This document shows positions 1 to 12,339 of a stretch of 64,000 nt of DNA, piece by piece (the stretch's first letter is position 1; every line of letters starts with the position of its first letter). Source of the stretch: Cynocephalus volans (Eukaryota > Chordata > Mammalia > Dermoptera > Cynocephalidae); NCBI RefSeq assembly GCF_027409185.1, contig NC_084467.1, forward strand, positions 15,366,501 through 15,430,500. The letters are read 5' to 3'. The notes beneath the pieces are model-generated. The model saw only the letters and a program-made list of their open reading frames with translations. It did no database searches and was not told the origin of the DNA. The translations under genes and the position numbers were made by a program.

Positions 1-1237
1 TCGAATGATTCCTTGTATTTCAGATGAATCCGTTGAAATATCACCTTTTTCATTTCTAATTTTTGTTATTTGAGTCTTCTCTCTTCTTTTTTTTTGTTAG
101 TCATGCTAATGGTTTGTCAATTTTATTTATCTTTTCAAAAAACCAACTTTTTGATTCATTGATCTTTTGTACTGTTTTTTGGGTTTCAATTTCATTAAGT
201 TCTGCTCTGATCTTAATGATTTCTTTCCGTCTGTTAACTTTAGGTTTGCATTGTTCTTGTTTTTCTAGATCTTTAAGGTGAAGTGTTAGGTTGCTCACTT
301 GCCATCTTTCCATTCTTCTGAGGTGAGCATTTAATGAAATAAATTTCCCCCTTAATACTGCTTTTGCAGTATTCCACAGGTTTTGATATGATGTATCATT
401 ATTTTCATTAGTTTCAATAAATTTTTTGATTTCCTGCTTGATTTCTTCTTGGACCCATATGTCATTAAGTAGAATGCTGTTTAATTTCCATGTGTTTGTA
501 TAGTTTCCAGAGTTTTGTTTGTTAATGATTTCTGGTTTTAATCCATTGTGGTCTGAGAAAATACATGAGATAATTCCAATTTTTTTGAATTTGTTGAGAC
601 TTGATTTGTGACCTAATATGTGATCTATCCTGGAGAATGATCCATGTGCTGATGAGAAGAATGAATATTCTGAGGTTGTTGGATGGAATGTTCTGTAGAT
701 ATCTGCCAAGTCCAATTGGTCTAGAGTATTGTTTAGATCTTGTGTTTCTCTGCTGATTCTTTGCCTAGAAGATCTGTCTAATAATGACAGTGGGGTGTTC
801 TGGTCCCCTGCTATTATGGTATTAGTGTCTATTTCCTTCTTTAGGTCTAATAGAGTTTGTTTTATAAATCTGGCAGCTCCAACATTGGGTGAGTACATAT
901 TTATGATCGTTATGTCTTCTTCATGGATCAGTCCTTTCATCATTACATAGTGTCCCTCATTGTCTCTTTTTATGGTTTTTAGTTTAAAGTCTACTTTGTC
1001 AGATATAAGAATAGCTACTCCAGCTCGTTTTTCTTTTCTGTTTGCATGGTAAATCTTTTTCCATCCTTTCACTCTTAGTCTATGTGAGTCTTTAGGGGTG
1101 AGGTGGGTCTCTTGTAGGCAGCATATAGTTGGGTCCTCCTTTTTAATCCAGTCAGCCAGTCTGTGTCTTTTGATTGGGGAATTTAAGCCTTTTACATTAA
1201 GAGTTGTTATTGAATAGTGTTGATTTATTCCTAGCAT
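1..1237 (-). pseudogene. L1 ORF2 N-terminal part (endonuclease), broken
   Basis: The frame starts at an ATG (1235-1237) and gives 378 residues of L1 ORF2p, the protein that nicks target DNA and reverse-transcribes L1 RNA. The apurinic-endonuclease-like domain is recognisable: the QETH motif near residue 43, the AGDQNTP motif carrying the catalytic Asp and Asn, RIDH, and the SDHN motif. The frame stops at 101-103, where a Trp codon of the sister copy is TGA. A T run just beyond is one base longer than in the sister copy (9 against 8), adding a frameshift. The coding sequence continues off the window. Confidence 0.9.
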
Positions 1238-1427
1238 TTTGTTGATTGTTGTTTGGTTGTCTTAGGTGTCTTTTGTTCCCTGCTTTCTGATTTAGTGTTT
1301 GTTTTCTGTGTTTGCTGGTTCCTTAGGTTGTAGATAGCCTTTTTGTTTGTTTGTTTTCTCTTCATGAATGCCATTTTTATTATACTAGTGGGTTTTGATT
1401 TTTCTTGGGTTTTTATGGCAGTGGTAG

Positions 1428-2407
1428 TTATTTTTCAGGAACCAAACCCAGAACTCCCTTGAGAATTTCTTGTAAGGGTGGTTGTGTGGTGGTGAACTCC
1501 TGCAGTTTTTGTTTGTCTGAGAAATATACTATTTGCCCCTCATTTCGGAAGGATAGCCTTGCAGGGTAGAGTATTCTTGGCTGGCAATCTCTGTCTTTTA
1601 GTATTTTGAAAATATCATCCCATTCCTTTCTAGCTTTTAGGGTTTGTGATGAAAAGTCTGATGTTAGCCTGATTGGGGCTCCCTTGTAGGTGATTTGACG
1701 CTTCTCTCTTGCAGCTTTTAAGACTCTCTCTTTGTCTTTGGGTTTTGCCAATTTGACTATAACATGTCTTGGAGAAGACCTTTTTGGGTTGAATACGTTA
1801 GGAGATCATTGAGCTTCCTGGATCTGAAGATCTGTGATTTTTCCTATACCTGGGAAGTTTTCTGCCACTATTTTTTTGAATATGTTTTCAATGGAATCTC
1901 CATTTTCCTCCCCTTCTGGAATACCCATGACTCGGATATTTGAGTGCTTAAGGTTGTCTGATATCTCTCTCAGATTTTCTTCAATGCCTTTCATTCTTTT
2001 TTCTTTTTTTTGTCTGCTTGTGTTATTTCAAACAGCCCATCTTCAAGTTCAGAGGTTCTCTCTTCAACTTCCACAAGCCTGTTGGTTAAGCTGTCCGTTG
2101 TGTTTTTTATTTTGCTGAATAACTTCTTCAGTTTGGCAAGTTCTGCTACATTTTTTTTCAGGGCATTTATTTCCTTGTACATTTCCTCTTTTAGGTCCTG
2201 TATACTTTTCCTCATTTCATCATGATGTCTAGCTGAGTTTTCTTGTATCTCATTCAGTTTCCTTAGAATTATCACTCGAAATTCCTTGTCAGTCATTTCA
2301 AGGGCTTCTTGTTCTATAGGATCTAGAGCTTGAGATTTATTAACTTTTGGTGGTGTACTTTCTTGATTTTTCATATTTCTGGTATCTTTTCTTTGATGTT
2401 TATTCAT
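1428..2407 (-). pseudogene. L1 ORF1, broken by a frameshift and a stop
   Basis: This is the L1 RNA-binding chaperone ORF1p. The N-terminal coiled coil (2407 to about 1995), the RRM-like middle with the RVMGIPEGEE motif (about 1930), and the C-terminal domain (1751-1428) are all present but in separate pieces. Compared with the intact ORF1 at 61175-62155, one base is missing in a T-rich run near 1995-2010, and a Gln codon is TGA at 1806-1808. The likely original start is the ATG at 2405-2407; upstream in-frame codons are not ATG. Confidence 0.88.
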
Positions 2408-2443
2408 TGTGGCAGGGGGTTTCACAGTCCACAGGTATGACAC

Positions 2444-3209
2444 TATTGACTGACTAAGATGTTGCTGTGGTTGCCAATTTGGTATCTGCTAGCTCAGTGA
2501 TTCCCTGTTCCATGCGCTCTGGTCTGGGCTGCTGGGATGCACCGAGGCACCGCAGAGCGTGTGGTCTCTGCAGAGCTTCCCCTTCCCCTGCAGGATGTCT
2601 CCCTGCTCTGTGCACACTAGGCCGGGCTTGGGATGGAGCCGGGTGGCAGTGGTGAAGCCTACCTGCTGCTGGATTGCGTGGCAGCAACGTGGACCCTGTG
2701 GAGTTCCCGCCTCCCCTGCAGGACGTCTCCCCGCTCTGTGTGCACTGGGCTGGGCTGGGAATGAAGCTGGGTGGCGGCAGTGAAGCCTACCTGTTGGATC
2801 ACGTAGTGGCGGCCCTGCAGGGCGTGTGGTCTCCATGGAGCTTCTGCCTCTCCCGCTGGACGTCTCTCTGTCTCGCCACGGGTTGATTCGCTTCCAGCTC
2901 CAGGGACCGGCGGGTGGGTGTCAGAAGCCATGGTCACCGCTGCAGCCTGGGGTGACACACACCAGCTCAGGCCTCCATGTTTCCACGTCTGTGGCTGCGG
3001 CTGCGACGCCGGTTGCGGCGCACCTGTGGGTCATGCGCGTGGATTGGGGCAAGATTCCCGGTTCTCAGCAGGGTAAAGACACCCTTTCGAAGCTATTCCT
3101 TTGCACCGATTCTGCTACAGCTGCATCTGGCGTGGGCCTCAGGCTGCTTCTACTCGTGGCGGAAGAGCGGCAGGCAGATCTCCTCTTCCGCCATCTTCAC
3201 CTCCACTCC
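2444..3209 (-). promoter_or_regulatory. L1 5' UTR with tandem monomer-like units
   Basis: The region is GC-rich and contains repeated units. The core GGAYGTCTCC recurs at about 2593, 2721 and 2858, giving spacings of 128 and 137 bases, with similar flanks (CTCTGTGY... GCACT, GAAGCCTACCTG). Mammalian L1s start transcription inside their 5' UTR, and mouse L1s do so from tandem monomers, so these units are likely promoter modules; that role is inferred. Related units occur in the L1 at the right end (about 62330-62540). Confidence 0.6.
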
Positions 3210-5085
3210 CTTTGACTTTTTTTTGATATGACCAACCTAGCCCAATCTTTGTTGCAAAGAGTATAAGAGGGAAGCTGATTGAGTTATCCTTCAGGGCCCA
3301 CCCTTGGATCTGGGGAAGGGGCATATTTTATCCAATTGCACAATTGCTATGCAATATGGAAGAGGTGGTTCCCCTAACCAAAATCCGGGTTCTGTTAGGA
3401 ACATGTTAAGAGGGTGAATGGATACTGCAGAAGCGATCAGAGCATGTTCCTTTCACTACTGTGTTTCCAGAAACAAGGGCCTTTCTAGAACCACCTGCAG
3501 TAAATCCAGAAATGCCTATTAAATTGGAGGTGGGATGAGGGAAAGAACCCACTATCGTGAGGTTGGGGAGAAAAAAACAAATTCAAACCAGTTCAATAAA
3601 ATTGTGGAGCTGAAACTATTCCCAGAGAAAAATCCAGAAGAACCTCCACTGAATTTAGGCAATTCTGGAGACATTTGCTCTAAGCCTTGGAGTGTTAATC
3701 TAGGGATACAAATTTTGCTGTCATAAGTTTTTGGAAGATATATAAGTGATATCCAGGAAATCAGCATAGCAAGAGTATTGCCCAGGGTGTCTCTCTGTCA
3801 GCCAGAACACAAAATGAACAATTGAATTCCCTTAAACAAAGAGAAATGACAATCATAGGACGAAAAACCAGCAAGATAAGATTCAAAAACAAAGAGCAAA
3901 TCTCAAAAACAAAGCAAGCCAGCCCAGGTGCTCCCAGCAAATCTTATGACACAAATAAATGAACTGCCAAAAATCGTAGAGAAACTGCCAGAACAGCAGC
4001 AAACACCTCAGTGTTGCCTGGAGATGCTCAAAACAGGTGCAAATTAATAGTTACCAAGTCCTTAAAGAGAGAGAAAAGAATTTAACACCTTCAATTTAGC
4101 AAACACTTCTGTTTCCAACACTGTGTTGATTGAAAAGATGAAAAGACTCAGCGCTGATCCCAGTGGGCACAGGTAAGCAAGTGTGACTGTCTATAACAGA
4201 GTCACAGAGGGGAGGACCAGTAATTCTTCCTGGAGGCCCTTCAAGGAGACGTGCAGAGGAGCTGTCACCTGAACTGGCCCCAGAAGGATGAACAGGGTTC
4301 AGCTGATGGTCAAGGAAGGAAAAGTAGTAGGAGCTGTGGGTACAGAGACCCACATGTTCAGAAGTCCTGTGGACATCTTTGCTTGCCCCTGCTCAGTAAC
4401 CCTTTTCCCCTCCTTTGATATCATCACCCCACTTTTCCTTTGTGAAAATCCCTCATTCTATATGATCCTGTTGTAACTGCCAGTCACAATGAGGCCCCAC
4501 CCCCAAAGGCAGGCACATGACCCAAGCCAGCCAATCAGACTCTCTCCTGGGACTCTGTATCTTCAGCAGAGTGATGCTCTAGCTTAAGGCAGCTGGAGCA
4601 GAGCCATTCTGTCCTTAGTGTCCTTTAAAGAGACTACTCATGACGTCTTACTACTGAGACTCCTTGGGTCCTGCTCTTTCCAAGGCCTACGGATAGGCTC
4701 TTCCTTCTGTTTCATGAGTTATTCCACTTCCTTTCACCAAATTTCTTTTTGGCTTTAGTTAGCCGGAATATGTCCCAGTAGTCTGCAACCAAAGAACTTT
4801 AACTGATATGGAAATTGGTGCTGGGATGAGGGTTGCTGACAATAGGCCCTGAGGGAAATGGGAATCTGCGGTAGGTTACTGGGCAAAGATGGGACTGTGA
4901 TGTGGCACACTAGCTGTCCATGGTACGCACCCACAGTCATTGAACAGCCATCTGCCCACCAAGGGCAAAGTTTAGAGGTCTGGGTGATGCTGACATACAA
5001 CAATGGGGAGGCCTCATGATGAGATGTTTGCTTTGACAATATTAAGTTAATTAAAGAGGGAAATACTTATCATCCCTGGCACCAC
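3210..5085. other. Gene-free stretch
   Basis: No coding or RNA gene is supported here. Frames are short, with no recognisable domain. A segment at about 4480-4640 looks like an old interspersed repeat that I cannot assign to a family. Confidence 0.5.
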
Positions 5086-5089
5086 CTGA

Positions 5090-5245
5090 CATATTACATG
5101 TCACCTTTCTTCGTTTATTTCTTTTGTTCACCCTTAATAGAATGTGGATTCCTTGAGGGAAGAAACTCTGTCTTGTTCACTGCTCTGCCCCTGGTGCTGG
5201 AACAACACTGGGCACCAAGTAGGCACTTAAGTATTTGATGAATAA
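5090..5245 (+). mobile_element. L2 LINE 3' end
   Basis: The sequence follows the L2 3' UTR pattern: a TTCCTTGAGGG segment, then the text around 'ACTCTGTCTTGTTCACTGCT', then 'AGTAGGCACTTAAGTATTTG' near the end. It is an old, inactive fragment. Confidence 0.6.
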
Positions 5246-6267
5246 TGCATGTGTGAATAAATGGTGAGCTTAAGCTTAGGATTTTTAGAATAAAACCAGA
5301 AAGAATTGAAGAATTTGCGGATTTACATTATCAAAAATCTGGGAAGAAATTGTGGGAATAGATGTTGAGACTCCCCCACCAAGAATAAAATTTTGGGTCA
5401 GGTTAACTTTATTACTTATGGGTGCCCTGGCCCAAGATCCTGCAATTCCGTGTGCTAATTTGGGCAGCCCCTGTGGGTCTACGGTTTCTTGGGCTGGTGA
5501 ATTCATCACATGTCACGGAAAGCCAGACTCCAGCACATTAATGTGGAGGAAGGAGTGAAACAATGTTTAAGAGCATGAACTCCTGATCGTTTCTATCTCA
5601 CCCACCCTCTCACTATCCCCCTGAGGGGGCCCAGATTCTTCTCTTATTACCCTCACTTTGAGAACCAGGTTGGTGAAGGGAGCATAATAATTTTTAAAAA
5701 GCTTGTTCTGGACTTCTCTTTCTTGGCCAAGGATGCTGGTGGGAGGGGCTGCAGCTGAAATTCTTTCAGTAGGGTTGAGGGATGCCCAGGTTGGCACAGC
5801 CAGGAGGCAGCGATCACCAGGGGCAGAATGGGCGTAGTCATCGTGGATGAGGTAGCACATCTCAGAGCACAGGCTGACCCAGGACGGAGTCATCAGAACT
5901 AAAATGGGCAGGCAACCCACTGAAGCCTTGGTGATTTGGAGGTAATTACGTGGATGTACAGGACCTCATCCTTAGGGTCCAGTCGGCTGCGCTCTGTCAG
6001 GATGTCCTCTCTGAATTAAAAGGAGACTCAGACTGGCATTAGATTTCCATCAGGCACAGCTACTATTCATTCTGGGACGTCTTTTTTATTATCTTTGTGG
6101 ATTGGATCCAATGATTTTGGATTTCACGTCTTCACCTTAGCTTACCTTATGCTGGTGGACTCAGATAGTTTTCTATGAAAAAAAAAAAAAAGACAAACTT
6201 CTAAGTCCTTCCATGTCCCAAAATAACTTGGCTGCGTCATATTTTCACTGAATGTATGATGCTCGAT

Positions 6268-6450
6268 CAGGGCTTGGCAAACTGGCCCATGGACCAAATC
6301 CTGCAGGCAGCTTGTTTTTGTAAATGAAGTTTTATTGGGACACAACCATGCACATTCATTACATATGCTCTATGGTTGCTGTCATACTATGTTGGCAAAG
6401 TTGAGTAGCCGTGACAGAGGTTCTTTACAGAAAAAGTTTGCTGACCCCTG
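6268..6450. mobile_element. Non-autonomous hAT-like DNA transposon
   Basis: The ends are imperfect inverted repeats: CAGGGCTTGGCAAAC on the left and GTTTGCTGACCCCTG on the right. The interior matches a common mammalian MER-type element (AAGTTTTATTGGGACACA, then GTTGAGTAGCCGTGACAGAG). I cannot name the family with certainty. Confidence 0.65.
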
Positions 6451-6454
6451 CTCT

Positions 6455-7290
6455 AGACTAAAAGCAATTTCTCTTAGGACTTGGAAGTTATTTCTCTGTT
6501 GCCTTCTACCATCCGGGGGTGATGATGGTAAGTCTGATGCCAAGCTGATTCTTTTTCCTCTGAAGATAACTTTTCTATTTCCACCCCTATCTCTGGAAGC
6601 TTTTCGGTTCCTTTCTTCACCTGTAGTGTTCTAAAATTCTACAGTGATGTGGCTGGCCATGAATCTTTTCCCCATCTGTTTTGCTAGGCACTCAGTGGGG
6701 TTGTTCAACCTGAGGGCTTAGTCTTCTGCTCTGGGAAATTCTCATGTTTCTTTGACAATTTCCTTTGCTTTCTTCTCTCTTTTTGGATTTCCTATCAGTT
6801 GACTGTTGGACTTCTCGGATCGATCCTCTGAGTCTCTTCTCTTTTTCATTACATTTTCTCTTTTATAGTCTTTTTCATCTACTTTCTGAGAATTTTCTTC
6901 CAACTTTTCCTTGATATTTTCAAAATTTCAGCAATCATCATTTTTTAAAAAAAAATTTCTAAGAGCTCTTTCTTGGTATCCAATGACTGTTTTAACATAA
7001 CTTCCTGTTGTCATTTTATAGATGCGATATTTTCTTGAGTCTTTCTGAGAGTAGCAATTAAAGACTTAAAAAAATTATCTTCTGTTCCCTAAGTTACATT
7101 TATTTTTTCTGGGTCATCCCTCCCCCCAATCCCTTTTATTTGATTATGCTGGCCTCCTCCATTTTGTGTGTTTATCCACATTTCTGGTGGTACTGGAGTG
7201 TCTGTTCATATTTACAAACGTGACAGTAAACATCTCCATGCGTGTGGGTGGGACTTGTCACCCAGTGAGTTCTGCTTTATGGTGAATGAG
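6455..7290 (-). mobile_element. Old L1/HAL1-like fragment
   Basis: The T-rich plus strand, read on the minus strand, resembles the A-rich coiled-coil ORF1 region of an old L1 or HAL1. No open frame is left. The family call is tentative. Confidence 0.35.
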
Positions 7291-7462
7291 CAATGGTGCC
7301 AGTATAAAGAGATTTTATGTTGTGCATTAACGTCCACACTAGTTGCCCTAATTATTCCAAGTTTGTTGGAATTCTTTAAAGAAAATCCCATTATTTTTCA
7401 CCAAAAAAGCAGTGGTAGTGGTATGGCAGGGGGTGGGGAGGTTGGATGCCCAGATTCTAGGC

Positions 7463-7464
<2 letters not shown>

Positions 7465-7507
<43 letters not shown>
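7465..7507. repeat. (TG)n microsatellite
   Basis: About 21 uninterrupted TG dinucleotides. Confidence 0.97.
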
Positions 7508-7510
<3 letters not shown>

Positions 7511-9790
7511 ATAGTGGGAGGAGTTTGTGTCAACATCTCCTCTTTATTTTGTTGGTAATAACCACTTTTTGCTTTGAGAAACCATCCCTCCCCTCTGTTT
7601 CATGTGATTCTGTAGGGCTATCTGTCATGGCACCCTGCCCTTTTCACAAGTGTGGACTGATGACAGGACGCCCACACAAAGTTCTTCGTTTCCTTGGCCA
7701 CATGCATATTTTTAGGAATGGGCACCCAATTCAAACTGTACCAATCAAAGTCTCTCCTTGGATTTGATATATGGGTCTCCCCCTTTCTTTGGGGCCTTGA
7801 AATATGAAGACCGTGCAAATGTGGAGCTGCTGTGACCACCTTTCCTCGTGGAATAGAAGAGGCTTCCTGTAGAATGAAGTCAATACACTAAGGGAGGAAG
7901 GGAAAGAGAGAGAGAGAGACAGAGAACCCTTGGATCCAGTTTTGACTTCCACTCCGAACCTTCAAATTGTGCGAGCCAACAATCTTATTTGTGACTTAGG
8001 CTAGTTTGTCATTTGCAACTGAAAGGATCCAGAGTAAATCCAGGCAGTTTCCATGGGTGGCACTCAGGAGCCCCCTGGATGGCAGGGTCCCTGGGAAGTG
8101 TATGGAGGGGAGGCTGAACACCTGGTACCGTGCGTTGGGAACATCAGCAAAGATTGCTGGGCTCAACCTGGGCTTGAAGAAAGTACAGCCCGGCTCTTTC
8201 AAACATGCCAAGTGATCACCAGAAAAGCAACCCTGCTGGACAGATGCTCTTTCCCAAATGTGCTGGGGGTGGATACATCCTCAGAACTCCTGTACAACTA
8301 TAAAGTAGAGGGGAGTGATTACCCTCTAAAACATGATTTAAATTGCCCACCAATCTGGGTTAGGAAAATCAAACTGATTTGATTTGGAAAGTTAAAGCGA
8401 AAAGACCTCTCTTGTACTTGAGTGTCATGAAAGACATTTGTATGTGTGACTCCTTGTGCTTTTATCCCCATCATCAACACATTTCCCAAGTCTGCACTAG
8501 TTAGTGTGAAATCATACCACGTGTGAGATATTAACAACCAAGCTCGAGTACATCTCTTTTGCATTTGTCCTCACCAGGGGTTAAAACAGCCTGGAGTCTT
8601 TTCCTGCCCAGGGTCACCTTGTGATACTTTGACAGACACAGAACATTTTCAGATCAAGCTTGTAAATCAAGTCCTTAGTTGTTGAGATAATAGAACAAAA
8701 GTGGTTCAGAAACAGATGAAAACAAACAAGGTAAGTGACTTCACACATTAACAAAAGGCTAGCGGTGAACTACATAAGGAAAAATCAATCAGCAATTAGA
8801 CAACACAGCATAAGATCTGCAAACTGTAGTTACAAAGTTCATGTACGTGGGAGGGGGTATAATAAGTGGCAAACCACAGAACTAGGCTTCATGTCACACC
8901 TAGAAGGAAGTTGAAGGATTACTTAATTCCTATGTACAATGGACCAAGAGGCATAGCAAAAACAGTTATTCACTTAATAAATATTTATTGAGCATCTGGT
9001 ATATGCAAGGTTTTGTCCAGGCACAAAAGTGAATCAGATATGCAGCCTATTCTCCGAGTTTGTTGTCCTGCAGAGAAGATAAGCAGGCACAGAAATCACT
9101 TTAACACACAATAGAAAGTGATGAGACATAGGAGAGGTAGAGATAAAATTCTGTAGTATTTGTGTCAAAATGTTGTAAAATGTTAAAATAAAATTAGTTG
9201 GGTAAGATAAGACTTCTGGATCTGGGTTAACTTGAGACAGGCTTTCAAGTTCACTACAAAAGCCACCTAAATGGAAAACAGAAATACAGCATGCTAAGAA
9301 TTTAATTCAATGAGAAGTGATTGTGGGCATACCAAACACAAGATAAATGTACAGGACCATGCAATATATACTTTGAAAATAAACCATCTTCCCTTAAGTA
9401 AAAGGGGTATGTGTTACTGATTGCACTGAAAGCAAAATCTATCTATTGCTTATAAGAGAAGAGTTTAAACAAAAAGTTATAAACAGAAAGTTATTATGTG
9501 ATGGATGAAGGGCTTTTGAGCTTTTACAAACGTGACGAATGAAAGGCTTACTACCAGAGGTGAAAAATCCACAGAAAAATTGTATTAAGGGAGATAAGAG
9601 ACACTCTGTAATGTGAACGATACATAGTAGAAAGCAATGACCCATGTCTAGGAATTAACTGTGCTCATTTTTCAGATATTTATTATTAAACCTGATAATG
9701 AAGTACAAGTGGGTGACTGCAAAGGGGGTAGAGGAAACTCATGTCAAAGAAGTAGAGATCACGATCCTAAATATGGTAACAGAAGAAAAA
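7508..9790. other. Gene-free stretch
   Basis: No gene is supported. A short GA-rich run lies at 7900-7922. A segment at about 8965-9030 looks like an L2/MIR-type tail (AATAAATATTTATTGAGCA). The rest is not assigned. Confidence 0.5.
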
Positions 9791-9814
9791 AGAAAATTTG
9801 CTGAATATTTATTA

Positions 9815-10140
9815 TTTAAAAAAATATTTTATTTTAATTTACTTCTCAATATACACTCTACTTGATTTTCATGCCGTTTTTCCTGCTACTCTCCCCCCCG
9901 CCCCCAATCATATCTGTTCACTTGACTTAAACAGTTCAAGGAATTTTTGCGGTTATTCTGTCTTCTCCCCCCCTCCTTGATTTGTTTGTCTGTTTATTTA
10001 CTTATTTATTTTTAGCTCCCACAAATAAGTGAGAACATGTGGTATTTCTCTTTCTGTGGCTGACCTGTTTCACTTAATATAATTTTCTCTAAGTCCATCC
10101 ATGTTGTTGCGAATGGTAGTATTTTGTTCTTTTTTATAAA
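9815..10140 (-). mobile_element. L1 3' end, 5'-truncated
   Basis: The segment matches the 3' UTR and last codons of the L1 at 57 kb, including AATAAGTGAGAACATGTGG and CCATCCATGTTGTTGC at about 10023-10110. It is diverged and truncated, so it is an older insertion. Confidence 0.8.
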
Positions 10141-10149
10141 TTGCTGAAT

Positions 10150-11205
10150 ATTTCTGATAAAAAGGCACAAGGCTCTTCCGGCTTCAGATCTTATGCTGTT
10201 TTCAAACATGGAAATATGTTTTCAAACATTGAAAGGATAAATAAACTCTGCTAAGCAGGCTGTTTCACATTACAGAAGAGGATGGGCATTCTTATGGGGG
10301 ACACTTATTCCCTGTCCTTGGTGTTTGCCTCTGACGTTTGCAATGTCCATTGGTGGAACACTCCTGGTCTCCCTCCACCCATCCCGTCATTCCTGCCCAG
10401 ATGAGTCTTACCTGATTGCCAAGTCTGGGAGAAGACCCTGGGCATCTCCATTTTAGCCTCTCTCTTTCCTTCCTCTTTGAGCCCTGCCTGCCTGTACGGG
10501 GCACGTGCTCTGGTCTGCTTCTGGCTTGTTCAGCATTACCCATGACTAGGCAGGTTAGCCATCGAATTCTGGGATGTGGAATTAGGAAGCTCATTGTTTA
10601 TGTAGTCATAAGCTACATCCTCTGGCTTAGCCTTAATCAGTATTTTTAAAAGGCAGAAATAATTTGATCTCTACCTGACTGACACTTTTGTCTTTTAATT
10701 GGTTAAAAATATGGACAGGGAAAAAAGGTATTATCAAATGACCTTGCCTCCAGATCCCAAATCTGATGTGTTAGCTAGGGACTTACATAAGTAAGGAGTA
10801 GAAATAGGGAAGCAAAATGCAAGTGGCATTTGAGGCAAGCTGCTGTGTCATACAGGCGGGGATGCAAGTGACGGTTTCATCAGACACGGACGAGCATCAG
10901 GCCCCTGCAAAGGCATGGGCCATGCAGGCCTTAGTGTGTAGGCTACTGCAACTTGACCTTGAACTGCAAGAAGCTGGCCTCAGCACATGTGCAGGGGATA
11001 ACTGGGGTCTTTAGCAGATGTCAGAGGGCCTCGGGGACTTGGGCAGCATGCACAGCTGAGTCAAGGATTCATTATGGGGGAAAGAGAGGCTTCTTGTCTG
11101 CAAGTACCACAGACACTGGAGCACAGCAATGGTTTGCTGCATTTTCTATGTTTCTTCAGCAGGTCTATAGCCAGGACTTCAGCTTCAGCTAAATTCCAGT
11201 ATGTT
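10150..11205. other. Gene-free stretch
   Basis: No coding or RNA gene is supported, and I see no clear repeat family. Confidence 0.45.
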
Positions 11206-11209
11206 TATA

Positions 11210-11365
11210 CAGGGCAGTGCTTCCCAAACATTAATGGGGACTGAGACGTGGACCATACTTTGAGTAACAAGGTAGGTTCCACCCCAGATCTCCTGAATCA
11301 GAATCTGCATTTTCACTAGATTCCTGGGTAATTTTCAGGCACATTAAATTTTGAGAAGCACTGCT
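11210..11365. mobile_element. MER5-like DNA transposon
   Basis: The start GGGCAGTGCTTCCCAAA, the interior CCTGAATCAGAATCTGCATT and the end GAGAAGCACTGCT match the layout of the MER5 group of hAT-Charlie elements. Confidence 0.6.
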
Positions 11366-11491
11366 CTAGGGCACTGGGGTTTTAGCTTTTGGCATTAGAG
11401 GCCTGCGTAGTTGGCACAGAGGAACTTCCCAAATTCCATGCCATTTATATTGTTTTTTGTGGCTTCAGAGCCAAGACACTACAATATAGAG

Positions 11492-11700
11492 CAGTGTTCT
11501 CAACCAAGGGTGATTTTGGCCCTCAGGGGAGATTTGGCAATGTCTGGAGTCGTATTTGTCCCAACTGGGTAGATACTACTGGCATGTGCATGAGTGCAGG
11601 CCAGTAATGTTGCTAAACATCCTACAGTGCCCAGGGCCACCCCACAACAAAGAAGTTTCCAGCTCAAAATGTCAATAGTGGTGAGGTTCAAACATCCTGC
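11492..11700 (+). mobile_element. MER20 DNA transposon
   Basis: The sequence follows the MER20 consensus in order: CAGTGTTCTCAACC, GGCAATGTCTGGAG, TGCTAAACATCCTACAGTGC, CAAAATGTCAATAGTG, then the terminal GAGGTT. MER20 is a short, non-autonomous hAT-Charlie element of early placental mammals. Confidence 0.85.
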
Positions 11701-12147
11701 TGTAGAAGGATCAGCCTTGAACTTCGATGCCTTGTCCACATGTAGCCAATTCCATTTGAAGTCTCAAATTGGCTTTGAATTCCTTAATTATAGAGGTCAG
11801 GTCATGGCTAAATATTGTATTCACTCATTGAAGGATGGTAGATTTTATAAGAGAAAAAATAAAAAGGGAACGGGTACTCTTGCTATAAATACAACATGCC
11901 ATCTACCTGTAGTGAGGTATAGAAACGACGCAATTAAATTGTTGTTGACTTGAGGGTTAAGAAGGCAATTACAGCAGCCTGCATTTGTGATACTTTGTCC
12001 TAGGGATCAAGATTGCACAAGAAATGTGAAAAGGAGCCAAAGTGATTTGGGAAGTGTGATTCAGTTTTTGTTTTGTTTAGAATCTGAACAGGATCCATGG
12101 AAGAAATAAAACAACATAAAGGAAGATAGGAAAAGAGATTTTAGGAT

Positions 12148-12335
12148 AGTGGTTCTCAAAATGTGGTCCCCTACTGGCACTATCAACATCACTTGGAAAC
12201 TTATTAGAAATGCAAATTCTCAGGCCCCAGCCCAGACCTACTGAGTCAGAAACTCCTTGGGGAGGGCTCTGGAAGTAATTTTTACAAGCCCTCCAGGTAA
12301 TTCTGATGCTCACTCAAGTTGGAGAACCACTGCCT
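12148..12335 (+). mobile_element. MER5A DNA transposon
   Basis: It is recognisable from end to end: AGTGGTTCTCAAA, then GAAATGCAAATTCTCAGG, CAGACCTACTGAGTCAGAAA, CAAGCCCTCCAGGTAATTC, and the terminal GAGAACCACTG, which is the inverted repeat of the start. Confidence 0.88.
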
Positions 12336-12339
12336 CAGG

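Larger units (their letters stand above)
1..3209 (-). mobile_element. LINE-1, 5' half, cut by window edge
   Basis: This is the 5' part of a LINE-1 read right to left: a GC-rich 5' UTR (about 2410-3209), a broken ORF1 and the start of ORF2, with the rest beyond position 1. It is closely similar along its ORFs to the fuller L1 at 56.5-63.7 kb. The 5' end is placed near 3209, where the sense strand reads GAAGATGGCGG, like the YY1-type motif at L1 5' ends. Frame lesions in both ORFs show it cannot encode its machinery. The 3' end and target-site duplication are not visible. Confidence 0.92.
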
